A stretch of 64,000 bases of DNA from an uncultured Latescibacterota bacterium (GCA_951813615.1 OX638377.1:4242599-4306598); one strand, 5' to 3'; positions 8,659-18,379 are shown, numbered from the stretch's first letter. Numbers and translations: made by a program. Notes: generated by a model from the letters alone, not told the origin.

Positions 8659-10779
8659 ATGCAGCGCATCATCGCTTCGTGTTTCCTGCTCGTTTTATCG
8701 ATTGTGCCAGCGCACAGCCGGGGGGAATTTCGCGTCGGGGGGACCGACGGTATCCCTTGGCCCAGCTTGCTGTCTGAAGAAGGGGCCGGCGAGTACTGGC
8801 TCTTTGATCTCGAGGGTCAGCTCGTGAGCACCGAACCCGTGGGCGTCACGCCCCACGGCGTGGCGGCTGACACCCTCATCGACTTTGCCGACAACGCCAT
8901 CGGACCGCGTTTTATCGACCCGACAGTCAACCTAGCCCTGACTGACCCCAATTCCTCGTCCATTAAGATTCCCCTGCCCTATATCGGCGGCGAAGCCCAG
9001 ACCACCGATGGCTGTGGTGCCGTCGATAACCATACTCCCGTAGTCAAGAAGCAATTCGATGGCGATGTGACTACCGCTCACTTCCGCCGCTTCACTCCAG
9101 GCCAAGGCATCTTCAGCGGCGGCACAATCATCGCCGGGGTCACCGGCGAAGGCTGGAAACAAGCGGTCGTCATAGATTTCCGTGCGGCCATACCCGTCAA
9201 CCGCATCCGCTTCTTTCCCCGCCTCGGCCAAGAGGACGACCTATTGCTCATCAACGAACTTACCGAGCCTCGTCCCCCTTTGGAAGCCTTTGGCGTAGAT
9301 AGCTTTGCCAGCAACTTTCTCGCTTGGTATGAAATCCGCGTCGGCGACAACAGTGCGCGCTTTGCCAACAGCCCCTGTGACAAGGTCAGCCGCGTCACCA
9401 AGGGTCTGCGCTGGGTGCGCAACCAGGATCCCCAGCTCACGGTGCTCGAATCCAACCGCGAAAATCTCGATCCAGTAATCGAACTGCGCTTCCCCACCGA
9501 GTCAATTCGCTGGATCACGGCTCAAGCCTTCCCTTTGCGCGACTGGGAGGTCGCCGAATTCGAGGTGTACGGCGAGGGCTTTGTCGAGGAGACCGTCCTC
9601 ATCACCCAGATCCTCGATTTTGGCCAGCCGATCAACTGGGGCAAAATTCGCTGGGACGCCGACGTGCCCGAGGGCACCCGCATCGAGGTCCGCACCCGCA
9701 CCGGCAACTCGCCCGACCCCAGCCTCTACTTCGACGAAAACATAAACGGCGACATCCGCCCGATCACCTTGGACGCCTACCTAAAGCTCGACCCGTCCGG
9801 CCGCCTGCCCACCGTGTACGACACCGACAACTGGAGCTTTTGGTCGCCGCCCTATGACTTTGCCGCGGGCTTGCGCGACAGCGACGAGCCGGCCGAGGCG
9901 TGGCGCGACGGCACGCCGCTTTTGTCGCCCGGGCCGAGCCGCTACATCCAACTCGCCTTTCGCCTGTTCTCCACCTTTACCACCGCTCCCCGCATCCGCT
10001 CATTCACGCTCCAATTCGGCGATGCGCCAGCCGCCCGCCAAATCCTCGGCGAAGTGTGGCCCATTGCCGTCGATTCCTTCGCGCCCACGGAATTTACCTA
10101 CGTCGTCCGACCGGAATTCAGCGCCGACGACACCGGTTTCGACCGGCTGGAGATCCGCACCCATGCCCAAGTCCAAACCGTCTCTAGAGTCAAACGCGAT
10201 GGCACTGAACTCGACTTGAATGAATTTGTCCCAGATATCCACGCCGACCGCTTCGTGGTGTCCTTCCCCCGCCTGCAAGGCGAAGAGGACAGCTTTAAAC
10301 AGCTCGAAGTGAGTTTTGTCGTGCCGATATTGCGCTTTGGCACCGAATTTTCGGGCTGGGTCTTCGACAGCAACGACCCCGACCAGATCAAGCAGCAAAT
10401 TCGCCCGGGCAACGCCACCTTTCGCTTTTCGGGCGACGCCCTCGCCGTCAACACGCCCGTCGGTGGCCGACTCCTCGTCGATATTGTGGTGACCTCCAAT
10501 CCGCTTACGCCGAATGGTGACGGGTTAAACGAGACCGTGGAAATTGCCTACAAGCTGCGCGAAGTCACGGCTAGCCGCCCGGTGCAACTGGCGATCTACA
10601 ATCTCGCCGGCCAACTCGTAGTCGAACTGCCGCCCATCATCGCTCGCAGCGGCGAATTCGCCCATCGCTGGGATGGCCGCGACGCCGCTCAGCAACTCGT
10701 GCCCCCAGGCACCTATATCTGGCGTCTGCAGCTAGAAAAGAAAGAAGAACGCGCCGGCATCCTCTCAGTCGCTTATTGA
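8659..10779 (+). CDS. Large secreted protein with C-terminal FlgD-like/gliding-type sorting domain
   Basis: 706 residues. ATG 8659 follows an AAGGAAG ribosome site and opens a signal peptide (MQRIIASCFLLVLSIVPAHS). The architecture matches the divergent neighbour: discoidin-like segments (WEVAEFEVYGEGFVEET, WGKIRWDADVPEGTRIEVRT), then SPGPSRYIQLAFRLF and a GEVWPIAVDSF strand. From about residue 613 comes the terminal NPLTPNGDGLNETVEIAYKL domain ending in WDGRDAAQQLVPPGTYIW. An N-terminal region with paired cysteines (DGCGAVDN ... NSPCDKV) is not present in the sister protein. The two genes share a 145-bp divergent promoter region, so they may be co-regulated. The function beyond export is unknown. 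Confidence 0.72.
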   Translation: MQRIIASCFLLVLSIVPAHSRGEFRVGGTDGIPWPSLLSEEGAGEYWLFDLEGQLVSTEPVGVTPHGVAADTLIDFADNAIGPRFIDPTVNLALTDPNSSSIKIPLPYIGGEAQTTDGCGAVDNHTPVVKKQFDGDVTTAHFRRFTPGQGIFSGGTIIAGVTGEGWKQAVVIDFRAAIPVNRIRFFPRLGQEDDLLLINELTEPRPPLEAFGVDSFASNFLAWYEIRVGDNSARFANSPCDKVSRVTKGLRWVRNQDPQLTVLESNRENLDPVIELRFPTESIRWITAQAFPLRDWEVAEFEVYGEGFVEETVLITQILDFGQPINWGKIRWDADVPEGTRIEVRTRTGNSPDPSLYFDENINGDIRPITLDAYLKLDPSGRLPTVYDTDNWSFWSPPYDFAAGLRDSDEPAEAWRDGTPLLSPGPSRYIQLAFRLFSTFTTAPRIRSFTLQFGDAPAARQILGEVWPIAVDSFAPTEFTYVVRPEFSADDTGFDRLEIRTHAQVQTVSRVKRDGTELDLNEFVPDIHADRFVVSFPRLQGEEDSFKQLEVSFVVPILRFGTEFSGWVFDSNDPDQIKQQIRPGNATFRFSGDALAVNTPVGGRLLVDIVVTSNPLTPNGDGLNETVEIAYKLREVTASRPVQLAIYNLAGQLVVELPPIIARSGEFAHRWDGRDAAQQLVPPGTYIWRLQLEKKEERAGILSVAY

Positions 10780-10896
10780 CAAACGGCGTTGAGTTGATTA
10801 TTCATTGGGCATTAAGCGCGTGCCGAACGCGCTGTATTCTTTGGTACAAGTTTTACCAGCATTTTTCACTTCTCCTAAGGAGGGAGGGTTTTCGCT

Positions 10897-11799
10897 ATGA
10901 AAGAGCGGAGCAAATTTGTCTTAGCGGCAGTCTTGGTCATGGGCTTGTGCGGTACATCCTTTGGCCATGCGCCTCCCGGCGAGCTCTACTTCGCCGTGCA
11001 GTTCCCCGACAATCTCGTCCCCACCATGGACGGCGACCTGTCGGACTGGGATGTCGTGCCGATCGATCCGTATACGATCCGCAACGATCGCCTCTATTCA
11101 CCAGTGGCCGACATCCAGCCCGTGGGCCGTGGCGAGATCGATGTCAGCGACATTAACATCCGCCACCTCATCGGCTGGAACGACAGCGCGAATAAGCTCT
11201 ACTACATGACCGAGGTCTTCGACAATGTCCACAACCTGGACCGCGAAAACCCCTCGGCCTTCTGGCAGGACGACGCCTGGGAAGTAGAGGTCAACCCCGA
11301 CCACACGCCGACTGAAGAGCACAATCAGGAAGGCGAGCCAGCCAACAACTTTAGCTATAAGTGGGCCGTGCCGCCGGTTGAAGGTGCCTATCAGTTCTAC
11401 CGCCCGGTGAGCGCGCTCGAGTGGCTAGTGGACGGCAGCGAATGGGTGGACTTTGGTTGGAGCTACGACGGCGAGCAGTTCGGCGAGAGCACCTATTACT
11501 ACGAACTGGCCATCACGCCGATCATCGCGTTGCCCAACGACGCGTCGGCCACCCCAGATCAAGCCGTGGTCTTCGACCTCGCGGAAGACGAGATCATCCA
11601 CACGTCCGTGACCGTGGGCGACTTCGACGAGCCGTGCACCGAGTGCGCACTTGAAAGCTATCAGGGCTTCTGGACCATGTCACCGGAAAGCTGCTGCACA
11701 GCGACCAACGATGTGTTGCTGGATCAGCTATTGCCGGAGATGGAGTCCGCGACCGCCGTCGAGGACGTGAGCTGGGGCCAGATCAAAGCTGCTCAGTAG
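10897..11799 (+). CDS. Secreted CBM9/DOMON-like protein
   Basis: 300 residues with a very strong ribosome site (AAGGAGGGAGGG) ahead of ATG 10897. The signal peptide is MKERSKFVLAAVLVMGLCGTSFG. The mature protein begins with a TMDGDLSDWDVVP motif, the hallmark start of carbohydrate-binding module family 9 and related DOMON-like beta-sandwiches, followed by LIGWNDSANKLYYMTEVFD and FWQDDAWEVEVNPD, which fit the same fold. The last ~60 residues contain clustered cysteines (CTEC, then ESCCTA). There is no FlgD-like tail, unlike its neighbours. The strong ribosome site and its own terminator suggest a highly expressed single gene, perhaps an abundant exported binding protein. The ligand is not predictable from the sequence. 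Confidence 0.6.
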   Translation: MKERSKFVLAAVLVMGLCGTSFGHAPPGELYFAVQFPDNLVPTMDGDLSDWDVVPIDPYTIRNDRLYSPVADIQPVGRGEIDVSDINIRHLIGWNDSANKLYYMTEVFDNVHNLDRENPSAFWQDDAWEVEVNPDHTPTEEHNQEGEPANNFSYKWAVPPVEGAYQFYRPVSALEWLVDGSEWVDFGWSYDGEQFGESTYYYELAITPIIALPNDASATPDQAVVFDLAEDEIIHTSVTVGDFDEPCTECALESYQGFWTMSPESCCTATNDVLLDQLLPEMESATAVEDVSWGQIKAAQ

Positions 11800-11822
11800 T
11801 TTCTTTTCTGCAACAACCGCAC

Positions 11823-11857
11823 AAAAAAGCCGGTGCCCCTCGGGGTACCGGCTTTTT
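11823..11857. terminator. Bidirectional rho-independent terminator
   Basis: A GC-rich 11-bp stem (agccggtgccc / gggtaccggct, one G-U pair) with a tcg-type loop is flanked by A-run and T-run. It lies between convergent genes ending at 11799 (+) and 11879 (-) and can serve both. Confidence 0.85.
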
Positions 11858-11878
11858 GCTTTTAGGTCGGTGGCGCGC

Positions 11879-12610
11879 TCACTCGCCGATCATCCCCTTC
11901 ATCTTCGCGGCAACCCAGTCAATGGCCACATCGGCCATCACGCGGCCTTTCTTGGGCGTGGCCAAGTCGCGGCCCGCCTCAAAGTAGACCGGGTCGCGCG
12001 GCGCATAGCTCTCGCTCTGTATCTGGAGGTTAGCTCCCTCGTAATCGACTCCTTTCCACTGCACGTTCTCGGGAAACGCCGCCATGGCAAACGAGGTCTC
12101 AAACTCGGCCGCGTGCGCCGGACAGTCCCCGGACTCCAGCACCTCGGCGACCAGTTCCTCTGAATACGCCGCCCAATACGAATAAAACTGCACATCCATG
12201 TCCAGCCGCTTGCTGAACTCCTCGACTTGGCCGCCCAAGGGGCCGTTGCCAGCGTGGCCATTGCATATCAGGACGTGCTCAATCCCGTGCCGCTTGAGCG
12301 ATTCGCACACGTCGTAAGCCACGGTAAAGAAGGTCTCTGGCCGCAGGCTCAAGGTGCCGGGGAACTCCATCCAATGCTCAGATATGCCTATGGACAAAGG
12401 CGTGGCCACCACCACTTGCGGATAGAGCTGCAAGGCCGCTTGGTGCGCCACATGCGCCGCACTGGCAGTATCGTGCTCCATCGCTAAGTGCTCGTTGTGC
12501 TGCTCTGTGCTGCCAGTGGGCAGAATCGCCCCCTTGATCAGACCCTGTTCCAGCCGCTCGCGCACGTGGCGGCGAGTCAATTTCCACAGCCGTACTTCTT
12601 CGACGATCAT
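11879..12610 (-). CDS. Creatininase-family amidohydrolase
   Basis: 243 residues from ATG 12610, which has a GGAGAG ribosome site; the longer upstream frame lacks support. Metal-binding signatures of the creatinine amidohydrolase / MftE family are all present: ILPTGSTEQHNEHLAMEHDT (Glu/His/Asp metal ligands), CNGHAGN in the middle, and HAAEFETS near residue 155. Members hydrolyse cyclic or linear amides such as creatinine, formamidopyrimidine intermediates or mycofactocin precursors, with divalent metals in the cytoplasm. There is no mycofactocin cluster nearby, so the substrate is open. It is a single gene facing the terminator at 11823-11857. Confidence 0.85.
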   Translation of the reverse strand: MIVEEVRLWKLTRRHVRERLEQGLIKGAILPTGSTEQHNEHLAMEHDTASAAHVAHQAALQLYPQVVVATPLSIGISEHWMEFPGTLSLRPETFFTVAYDVCESLKRHGIEHVLICNGHAGNGPLGGQVEEFSKRLDMDVQFYSYWAAYSEELVAEVLESGDCPAHAAEFETSFAMAAFPENVQWKGVDYEGANLQIQSESYAPRDPVYFEAGRDLATPKKGRVMADVAIDWVAAKMKGMIGE

Positions 12611-12746
12611 TAGCTTCTCTCCTTTGTTGCGTTGACGGGCACAATCGAAGAGCCTATCATGCAAAATTAACTGGCCACTGACAACTCCTTGGCCGACGGT
12701 GGCGCGTTCACCGCTAGCCCTCCTACCCTTAAAGCAGAGGAATCCC

Positions 12747-13658
12747 ATGCTCATCGCCTGCTGTGTTTTACTCTTAGCCACCCTGCCCCTAGCCGCCCAA
12801 ACCGACCAGTACGAAGGCTTTGTCGGCTCCTGGCTCGAAAACGACCGCGCCGAGGCTTTTGTCATCGGCGAGCCCTATCCGCGAGTCCTTGCCTTCCGCC
12901 TCAAAGGCGGCGAAAACCCGCTCCACGTCTCCCGCGAATACGAATACATCGGCGTGCGCTCGTGGTTTTTCGAGCCAACGCAGATTCCCGAATCCGGGCT
13001 GCCGGCCCTGCAACCAGCTGCCGTAGAGAGGACCGGCGCACGCTCCGTGCGCCTCACCGCCGCCCCAGACGACAGCTCGGGCTTGCGCTTGACTATGGAG
13101 ATCGCACTCGACGCCGAACGACCAATGCTCCACATCCGCCACGGCTTTGAAAACATGCGCGACAAACCGCGCCGCATCGCTTGCTGGGCCCTCAACGTCA
13201 TCCGCCCCGATGCGGGCGTCGGCGTCACCCCCTGGCGCACAGAAGGTCGCCGGAGCTTGCTGTTCTGGCCGAGCACCGACCCCAACGAAGCCGGCATCCA
13301 CCTAGGCCCCCGCGCTCTCGCGCTCGACTATCGGATCGAGCCGCAAAACGGCTGGCACAAGGTCGGCACCAACGGCGACGCGGGCTGGATCGCCTTCGTC
13401 TGGAACCAGACCGCGCTCAAATCTACCGTTGCCCACATCGCCGATGCCGAATACCCCGAAGACGGTGGCACGGTGACCATGTTCAATTCCACGTCTGAAG
13501 TGTTCGACGGCAAGCCGCGCTTCGGCGAAATCGAAAACGTCGGCCCGCTGAGCACACTAATGCCGGGGGACACCTTGTGGATGGAACAAACACTGGAATT
13601 GATCGTCGGAATTGACGGCGACGACCCCGAAAGCTGGGTCGAAATGCTGGGCGAATAG
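12747..13658 (+). CDS. Exported DUF4380-like protein
   Basis: 303 residues. The start at ATG 12747 follows an AGAGG site and opens a short signal peptide (MLIACCVLLLATLPLAAQ); the frame upstream is ignored. The body resembles DUF4380 proteins, a galactose-mutarotase-like beta-sandwich fold: ERPMLHIRHGFENM followed by ACWALNVIRPDAG, a central GWIAFVWNQTALKS, and ENVGPLSTLMPGDTLWMEQ near the end. Such proteins probably bind or modify sugars. This gene is read just before the metalloprotease gene at 13688, with 29 bases between them, so they may be co-transcribed. The family assignment is from memory of the motif order, not from a search. Confidence 0.55.
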   Translation: MLIACCVLLLATLPLAAQTDQYEGFVGSWLENDRAEAFVIGEPYPRVLAFRLKGGENPLHVSREYEYIGVRSWFFEPTQIPESGLPALQPAAVERTGARSVRLTAAPDDSSGLRLTMEIALDAERPMLHIRHGFENMRDKPRRIACWALNVIRPDAGVGVTPWRTEGRRSLLFWPSTDPNEAGIHLGPRALALDYRIEPQNGWHKVGTNGDAGWIAFVWNQTALKSTVAHIADAEYPEDGGTVTMFNSTSEVFDGKPRFGEIENVGPLSTLMPGDTLWMEQTLELIVGIDGDDPESWVEMLGE

Positions 13659-13687
13659 TGTCCCAACGCAAGAAAAGGAGCAGGGCG

Positions 13688-15361
13688 ATGAAAGAGTTTT
13701 GCGCGAGACGGGAGGGTATTGCTGTCGAGCCCAAACTGCTTATCGTCGTCCTGCTGTCTCTCGGCCCTGTGGGCAGCCATGCAGAAAGCACCCCGACCGC
13801 ACTGCGCTGCGGCACTCCCTACTTGCTCCAAGCCATGAGCGCGGCCTCAGAGCACCAGCGTCTAAAACTCGTACAGCGCCGGCCTAGCACCCAGCACAGC
13901 TTGCTAACGCCCTCTGGTCATTTCCGCGTCCACTACGACACCGAAGGCGACGACGCGGTCGATCCCGACGACGACGATGCCAACGGCATCCCGGACTACA
14001 TCGACCTAGCCGCAACCGTTCTCGACAGCACTTGGGAGTTGGAAGTAGAACAGCTCGGCTACAACCCGCCGCCTTCGGACAACGGCTTGGGCGGTGGCGA
14101 GGAATACGATGTTTACGTTATAGACTTAGGGCACGGAGGCTGTGGGTTCTCGGCTCCTGTTTACGGCTGCACTTATCCCGGATCGTCCAACGCAGTCACG
14201 CATAGCCACCTCGAAATCGACAACAACTTCACCGATCCCAGCTATGAACAGACTCGCGGGCTAGACGCCTTGCGCGTGACCATCGCCCACGAGTTCCACC
14301 ACGCCATTCAGTTTGGCTACTACGCATGGGAGGACGGCAGTTGGTGGCAGGAATCGACCTCGACGTGGATGGAGGAAGTGGCCTATTCGCACATCGACGA
14401 TTATCTCCAGTACTTAATCCACTTTCTGAGTATACCCCACCGCGCCCTCAATTCCAACGCCAATGCCTCCCACATCTACGGTACCGCGATCTTTTCCCAC
14501 TTCCTCGACCAGCACTATGGCCGAGATCTCAATCGCCTGATCTGGGAAGAACTCAAGGACCGCCAAAGCGTCAATCTCGATCATTTCGACCGCGTCATCC
14601 GCCGCGTTGAGCCGGTCGGCCTGGGCGTTGCCATTGGCAAATTTGCCGTCTGGAATTACTTCACCGGCCGCCGCCATCGCCGTGGATTTTACGCCGAAGG
14701 GGACAAGTATCCGCTCGTCCCCACCCACGACATCGCCGTCGCCGCCAAGGCGGTCGTCCGCGATTCGAGCCTACTCGACGCCACTGGCAGCAACTATCTG
14801 CGCCTCGCGCCGCAGCTCCGTCCCGGCGGCGTCACTCTTGCCTTCGAAGCATCCCTTGGTGCTTGGCGTCGCCATCTGCTGTTAATCAGCCCTGACAGCA
14901 TCGCAGTAAGGCCAGTCACAGAGCCGACAGTCCGCGTCGTTGACTGGGACCAATACGAAGAGATCATCCTAGTAATCTCCTCAGCCGAAGACCACGGCGT
15001 GGCCTATTCTTACCAAGTGTCTGTGGAATTCGATCCCGATCTGACCGACGCGCGGGCGGCCCTCGCCACGCTGTTCGAACCCAGCTACCCCAATCCCTTC
15101 CGCCCCAGTCAACACCGGCAGACCCATCTAGTCTTCGACTTGGCCGCCCCTAGCGCCCAGACCCGCCTGTCGATCTTTTCGACCAATGGCGACTTGGTCT
15201 GGTGGAAAGACTTAGGCCCCCGCGCCGCGCGCGAAAACCACGTAGTGCCGTGGGACGGGCGCAACGCCGCTGGCAAGTTCGTCGCCAGTGGTATCTATCA
15301 TCTCTTTTTAGAAGCCGATGGCCAGACGGCGTTGCACCGTCTAGCCGTCGTACGGGACTAG
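13688..15361 (+). CDS. Secreted zinc metalloprotease with type IX-like C-terminal sorting domain
   Basis: 557 residues; ATG 13688 has a GGAG site, and an overlapping GTG at 13658 is less likely. A calcium-type acidic loop (DPDDDDANGIPDYID) precedes the catalytic helix AHEFHHAIQFGYY (about residues 199-211), an HEXXH zinc motif with a downstream glutamate in STSTWMEEVAY near residue 228. This layout matches the MXAN_6640-type putative metalloproteases. From about residue 466 comes a sorting domain (SYPNPFRPSQ, LSIFSTNGDLVW, WDGRNAAGKFVASGIYHL) of the T9SS C-terminal type. The predicted role is an exported or surface protease. The catalytic residues are visible; activity and substrates are inferred. 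Confidence 0.8.
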   Translation: MKEFCARREGIAVEPKLLIVVLLSLGPVGSHAESTPTALRCGTPYLLQAMSAASEHQRLKLVQRRPSTQHSLLTPSGHFRVHYDTEGDDAVDPDDDDANGIPDYIDLAATVLDSTWELEVEQLGYNPPPSDNGLGGGEEYDVYVIDLGHGGCGFSAPVYGCTYPGSSNAVTHSHLEIDNNFTDPSYEQTRGLDALRVTIAHEFHHAIQFGYYAWEDGSWWQESTSTWMEEVAYSHIDDYLQYLIHFLSIPHRALNSNANASHIYGTAIFSHFLDQHYGRDLNRLIWEELKDRQSVNLDHFDRVIRRVEPVGLGVAIGKFAVWNYFTGRRHRRGFYAEGDKYPLVPTHDIAVAAKAVVRDSSLLDATGSNYLRLAPQLRPGGVTLAFEASLGAWRRHLLLISPDSIAVRPVTEPTVRVVDWDQYEEIILVISSAEDHGVAYSYQVSVEFDPDLTDARAALATLFEPSYPNPFRPSQHRQTHLVFDLAAPSAQTRLSIFSTNGDLVWWKDLGPRAARENHVVPWDGRNAAGKFVASGIYHLFLEADGQTALHRLAVVRD

Positions 15362-15377
15362 AAGGCCAACTCTCGAC

Positions 15378-15412
15378 AAAAAAATACGGGCGAGGGAATA
15401 AGCCCCGCCCGC
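15378..15412 (-). terminator. Rho-independent terminator of purF
   Basis: Read on the minus strand: a stem of gggcg and ggg against ccc and cgccc (one bulged base), followed by seven Ts. It lies just after the purF stop. Confidence 0.75.
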
Positions 15413-15437
15413 TTCTGCTGTATAAAAGACTTTTCTA

Positions 15438-16913
15438 TCACGCCCGCCACAAGTCGAGTTGGGGCCGGTCGCCGATTTGGATCAGCGATCCAGCCGCTTC
15501 AAGGGGCATGCGCCCACCTATGCAGTACGTACACAAGTCGCGCTCGGGCAGGCCGGCGCGCGCAAAGGCATCTAGCATCCCCTGCTGCGACAAATAAATC
15601 ACAGGCATCCCCATCACCTCGCCGATGGCCTCGGCCGTGCGCCCACGCGCGATAAATTCGTCGCCCGGCGGCGGATCCGGCGGCATATCCACCCCAAAGG
15701 TGCATCCCCTCGGCACGCCATCGTCGCCAATAATACCAATCGGCGGCGTGTAACTCACCAAATAGGCCTGCTCGACGCCAGCTTCCTCGTAGAGCAAGTC
15801 GCAGGCGCGCTTGGAGTTGTTGCCGCGCACGATGCTGTCGTCGATCAGGATCACGGTCTTGCCCTTGAGCTTTTGCGCCATCCCGGGCAAAAGGTGCAGG
15901 TTCTGGCCAATCGAATTCTTGCGCTCGCCAGCGGTCGAACCTTGGAACGAGCGCTCGCCGCGCATCTTGTAGAACACGGGTTCAAAGGGCAATCCCGCCT
16001 GCTTGGCGTAGGCGCGGGCCGCTACCTCGGGGCAGCGCGGCAGGTACGTAACCAAATCGACATTGGGCGGCAGAAATTCCTCGCTGAGCATTTCCCCTAG
16101 CGATTCGCGGATGCGGCGCACGCTGACGCCGTTGATGATCGAGTCGAGGTCAGTGATGTAGTTCCATTCAAAAAAGCAATAGGCGAGGTTGGTCGAGACC
16201 ACGACTTCCTTGTTGTAGTTCCCCTCGGGCGTGAGTGAATAGATCGCTCCTGGCTCCAAATCTTCGACGTATTCACCGCCGTTTTTGCGGAAGGCAATGT
16301 CCTCTGAGGCCATCACGTACTTGCCGTCCTTCCAGCCGAGCACTCCGGGTTTGATCCCGGTGCGATCGCGTATTGCGATTACGTCGCGCTCGCGCTTGTC
16401 GGCAATGGCCAAGGTATAGGCTCCGGGCACTTCCTTGAGGAAGTTGTGCGCGCCGCGCTCGCGGTAGAGGTAGAGCAAAGCCTCGGTATCGCAGCTCGAA
16501 TACAGATCCAAAGGAGCCGAGTCTTGGAAGAAGGCCCGGTCGACTTGGCCGTTGTGGACGGCCGCCATGTCGCAGTCCCAGATCAGGATGTGGTTATCGC
16601 GGTGTTCGACCGTGCCGCCGATGACGTGTGGATGCGCCTCCTCGAGGATTTTGTCCTTCGAGCCGCGAGTGGCGTAGCGCACATGGGCCATGTAAGTGTG
16701 GTAATTGGGGCTGAGGAAAATTTTGTGGAGGTCGGTTACGTCGAAACGCGAGACCCCGCCCTTCCACTTGATCACGTCGATGCGGCCGTCGCCTACTGCA
16801 GCAATGCCGGCCGCCTCCCGGCCCCGATGCTGTAGCGAATGAATAAAGCGATAGGCGTCGTGCAGAGAGTGGGCTACGGTCAAACCACAGTTGTGACGAA
16901 CGACTTCGGCCAT
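15438..16913 (-). CDS. purF: Amidophosphoribosyltransferase (PurF)
   Basis: 491 residues. It catalyses the first committed step of purine synthesis, PRPP plus glutamine to phosphoribosylamine, in the cytoplasm. The N-terminal nucleophile is Cys9 (MAEVVRHNCGL), exposed after removal of a short propeptide; HSLQHRGREAAGIA follows. The PRPP loop reads VILIDDSIVRGNN. All four ligands of the [4Fe-4S] cluster of the Bacillus-type enzyme can be placed: Cys in LAYCFFEWNYI, in RGCTFGVDMP, and the CTYC pair near the C terminus. The enzyme is therefore probably the oxygen-sensitive iron-sulfur type. It stands alone with its own terminator, not in a pur operon, and the neighbouring aminotransferase ends 84 bases upstream. 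Confidence 0.95.
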   Translation of the reverse strand: MAEVVRHNCGLTVAHSLHDAYRFIHSLQHRGREAAGIAAVGDGRIDVIKWKGGVSRFDVTDLHKIFLSPNYHTYMAHVRYATRGSKDKILEEAHPHVIGGTVEHRDNHILIWDCDMAAVHNGQVDRAFFQDSAPLDLYSSCDTEALLYLYRERGAHNFLKEVPGAYTLAIADKRERDVIAIRDRTGIKPGVLGWKDGKYVMASEDIAFRKNGGEYVEDLEPGAIYSLTPEGNYNKEVVVSTNLAYCFFEWNYITDLDSIINGVSVRRIRESLGEMLSEEFLPPNVDLVTYLPRCPEVAARAYAKQAGLPFEPVFYKMRGERSFQGSTAGERKNSIGQNLHLLPGMAQKLKGKTVILIDDSIVRGNNSKRACDLLYEEAGVEQAYLVSYTPPIGIIGDDGVPRGCTFGVDMPPDPPPGDEFIARGRTAEAIGEVMGMPVIYLSQQGMLDAFARAGLPERDLCTYCIGGRMPLEAAGSLIQIGDRPQLDLWRA

Positions 16914-16997
16914 AGACGTGACGTTCCTCGCGGCAAAATGTGAAGGGAATGTAACAAAAAACTATGGACGACTGCGCCATACGGCAAGGTCGCAGTG

Positions 16998-18368
16998 CTA
17001 CAACGTCAAAATCAGCCCTTGCGCCAACAGCGACTCAACCGTCTGGTCAAACGCCGCGGTCGCCTCCTCGACATCTTGAGCCGTGTGCGCCGACGAGAGC
17101 ACGCCACCGGTGGAACTCATATTATCGACCCCGTAAAAGCGCAAATGGCGCTGGTACTCTTCGATCAGCTTCCCCGGCATTCCCTTGAGCCGCTCGGCTT
17201 CGGTCGTGTGCAAATCCGTCCGGCTGTGGGCCTTTTGCACGCGCTGGCGATCGGTTTCAAAATAGACGTGGAAGGTCGAACACACCCCGTACACGTACCC
17301 GGCGATACCTCGGCGCTCCAGAACTTCGTCCCAAGCAGTGCGTAACTCAGCGGCGCGGGCGTTGGCTTGGTCTATCGGCTCGCCCGTGGCCACGCGCTTG
17401 AGCACGGCGATCCCCGCCGCGGCCGAAAGCGGTGCCCCGTTAAAAGTCCCTTGGTGCGCCACGCGCAGGCGGGCATCGTCCGTCACGTCGAAGAGCTCCA
17501 TAATGTCCGCTCGTCCCACCACGGCCCCACCGGGCATGCCGCCGGCGATCACCTTGGCAAAACAAGACAGGTCCGGCCGCAGCCCGTAGAGCACTTGCGC
17601 ACCGCCCGGACTAAAGCGAAAGCCGGTGACCACTTCGTCGAAAATCAGTATCACCCCGCGCGCTCTGGTTATCGTTTGCAAATCGCGCAAAAACTCCGGC
17701 GCTAAGGGCACTCTTCCCCACGACCCTCCCGACGGCTCGATAATCGCCGCGGCAATGTCGCCGTCGGCGTCGAGGACATCGGCGACTTGGTTCGCATCCC
17801 CCACTGGCACGCAGACTATGTGCTCGCGCACCTGCGGCGGAATGCCCAACGAGCCATCTGCGTCAAAGGGCGGCTGCACACCGCGCATCACGTCGTCGTG
17901 CCACCCGTGGAAATGGCCGGCAAAGCGCAGGATCTTGGCGCGGCCGGTAAATGCCCGCGCCAAGCGCAGCGCTAGCAGGGTCGCCTCCGTCCCCGAATTG
18001 ACCAAGCGCACGCGCTCGGCCGAGGGCACCAGCGCCTGAATGCGCTCGGCCCACTCGATGTGCAGTGGATGGTCGTTGCCAAAGTGCGTCCCGCGCCCCA
18101 CCGCCTCGGCGATGGCTTCTACGACTTCGGCGGGCGCGTGCCCCAAGAGCAGGGCCCCATTGCCGAGCAGGAAGTCGATGTACTCGTTGCCATCGACATC
18201 CCACTTGCGTCCGCCGGCCCCCCGCTCGATGTAGAGCGGCACCGGCGTTGCATAGCGCAAGTCGTGTCCCACCTTGCCGCCGAGCGTTTTGCTGGCACGG
18301 GCAAAGTACTCCTGCGACCGGGGGCGCGCCGCTCCGTAGGCCGCGTATATTTCGCTGTGCATCGACAT
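16998..18368 (-). CDS. Class III aminotransferase, glutamate-1-semialdehyde aminomutase-like
   Basis: 456 residues from ATG 18368, just after an AGAAAGG site and 11 bases downstream of the SDR stop; the much longer open frame runs back through the SDR gene antisense-free but is not a real extension. Motifs of the PLP fold are clear: VNSGTEATLLALRLAR, AGHFHGWHDD, IIFDEVVTGFR and the Schiff-base lysine in CFAKVIAGGMPGG. Overall it resembles GSA aminomutases. The pairing with an SDR rather than with hem genes suggests a catabolic or biosynthetic aminotransferase instead of tetrapyrrole synthesis. Translation is probably coupled to the SDR. The substrate is not determined. Confidence 0.85.
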   Translation of the reverse strand: MSMHSEIYAAYGAARPRSQEYFARASKTLGGKVGHDLRYATPVPLYIERGAGGRKWDVDGNEYIDFLLGNGALLLGHAPAEVVEAIAEAVGRGTHFGNDHPLHIEWAERIQALVPSAERVRLVNSGTEATLLALRLARAFTGRAKILRFAGHFHGWHDDVMRGVQPPFDADGSLGIPPQVREHIVCVPVGDANQVADVLDADGDIAAAIIEPSGGSWGRVPLAPEFLRDLQTITRARGVILIFDEVVTGFRFSPGGAQVLYGLRPDLSCFAKVIAGGMPGGAVVGRADIMELFDVTDDARLRVAHQGTFNGAPLSAAAGIAVLKRVATGEPIDQANARAAELRTAWDEVLERRGIAGYVYGVCSTFHVYFETDRQRVQKAHSRTDLHTTEAERLKGMPGKLIEEYQRHLRFYGVDNMSSTGGVLSSAHTAQDVEEATAAFDQTVESLLAQGLILTL

Positions 18369-18379
18369 AGCCTTTCTAC

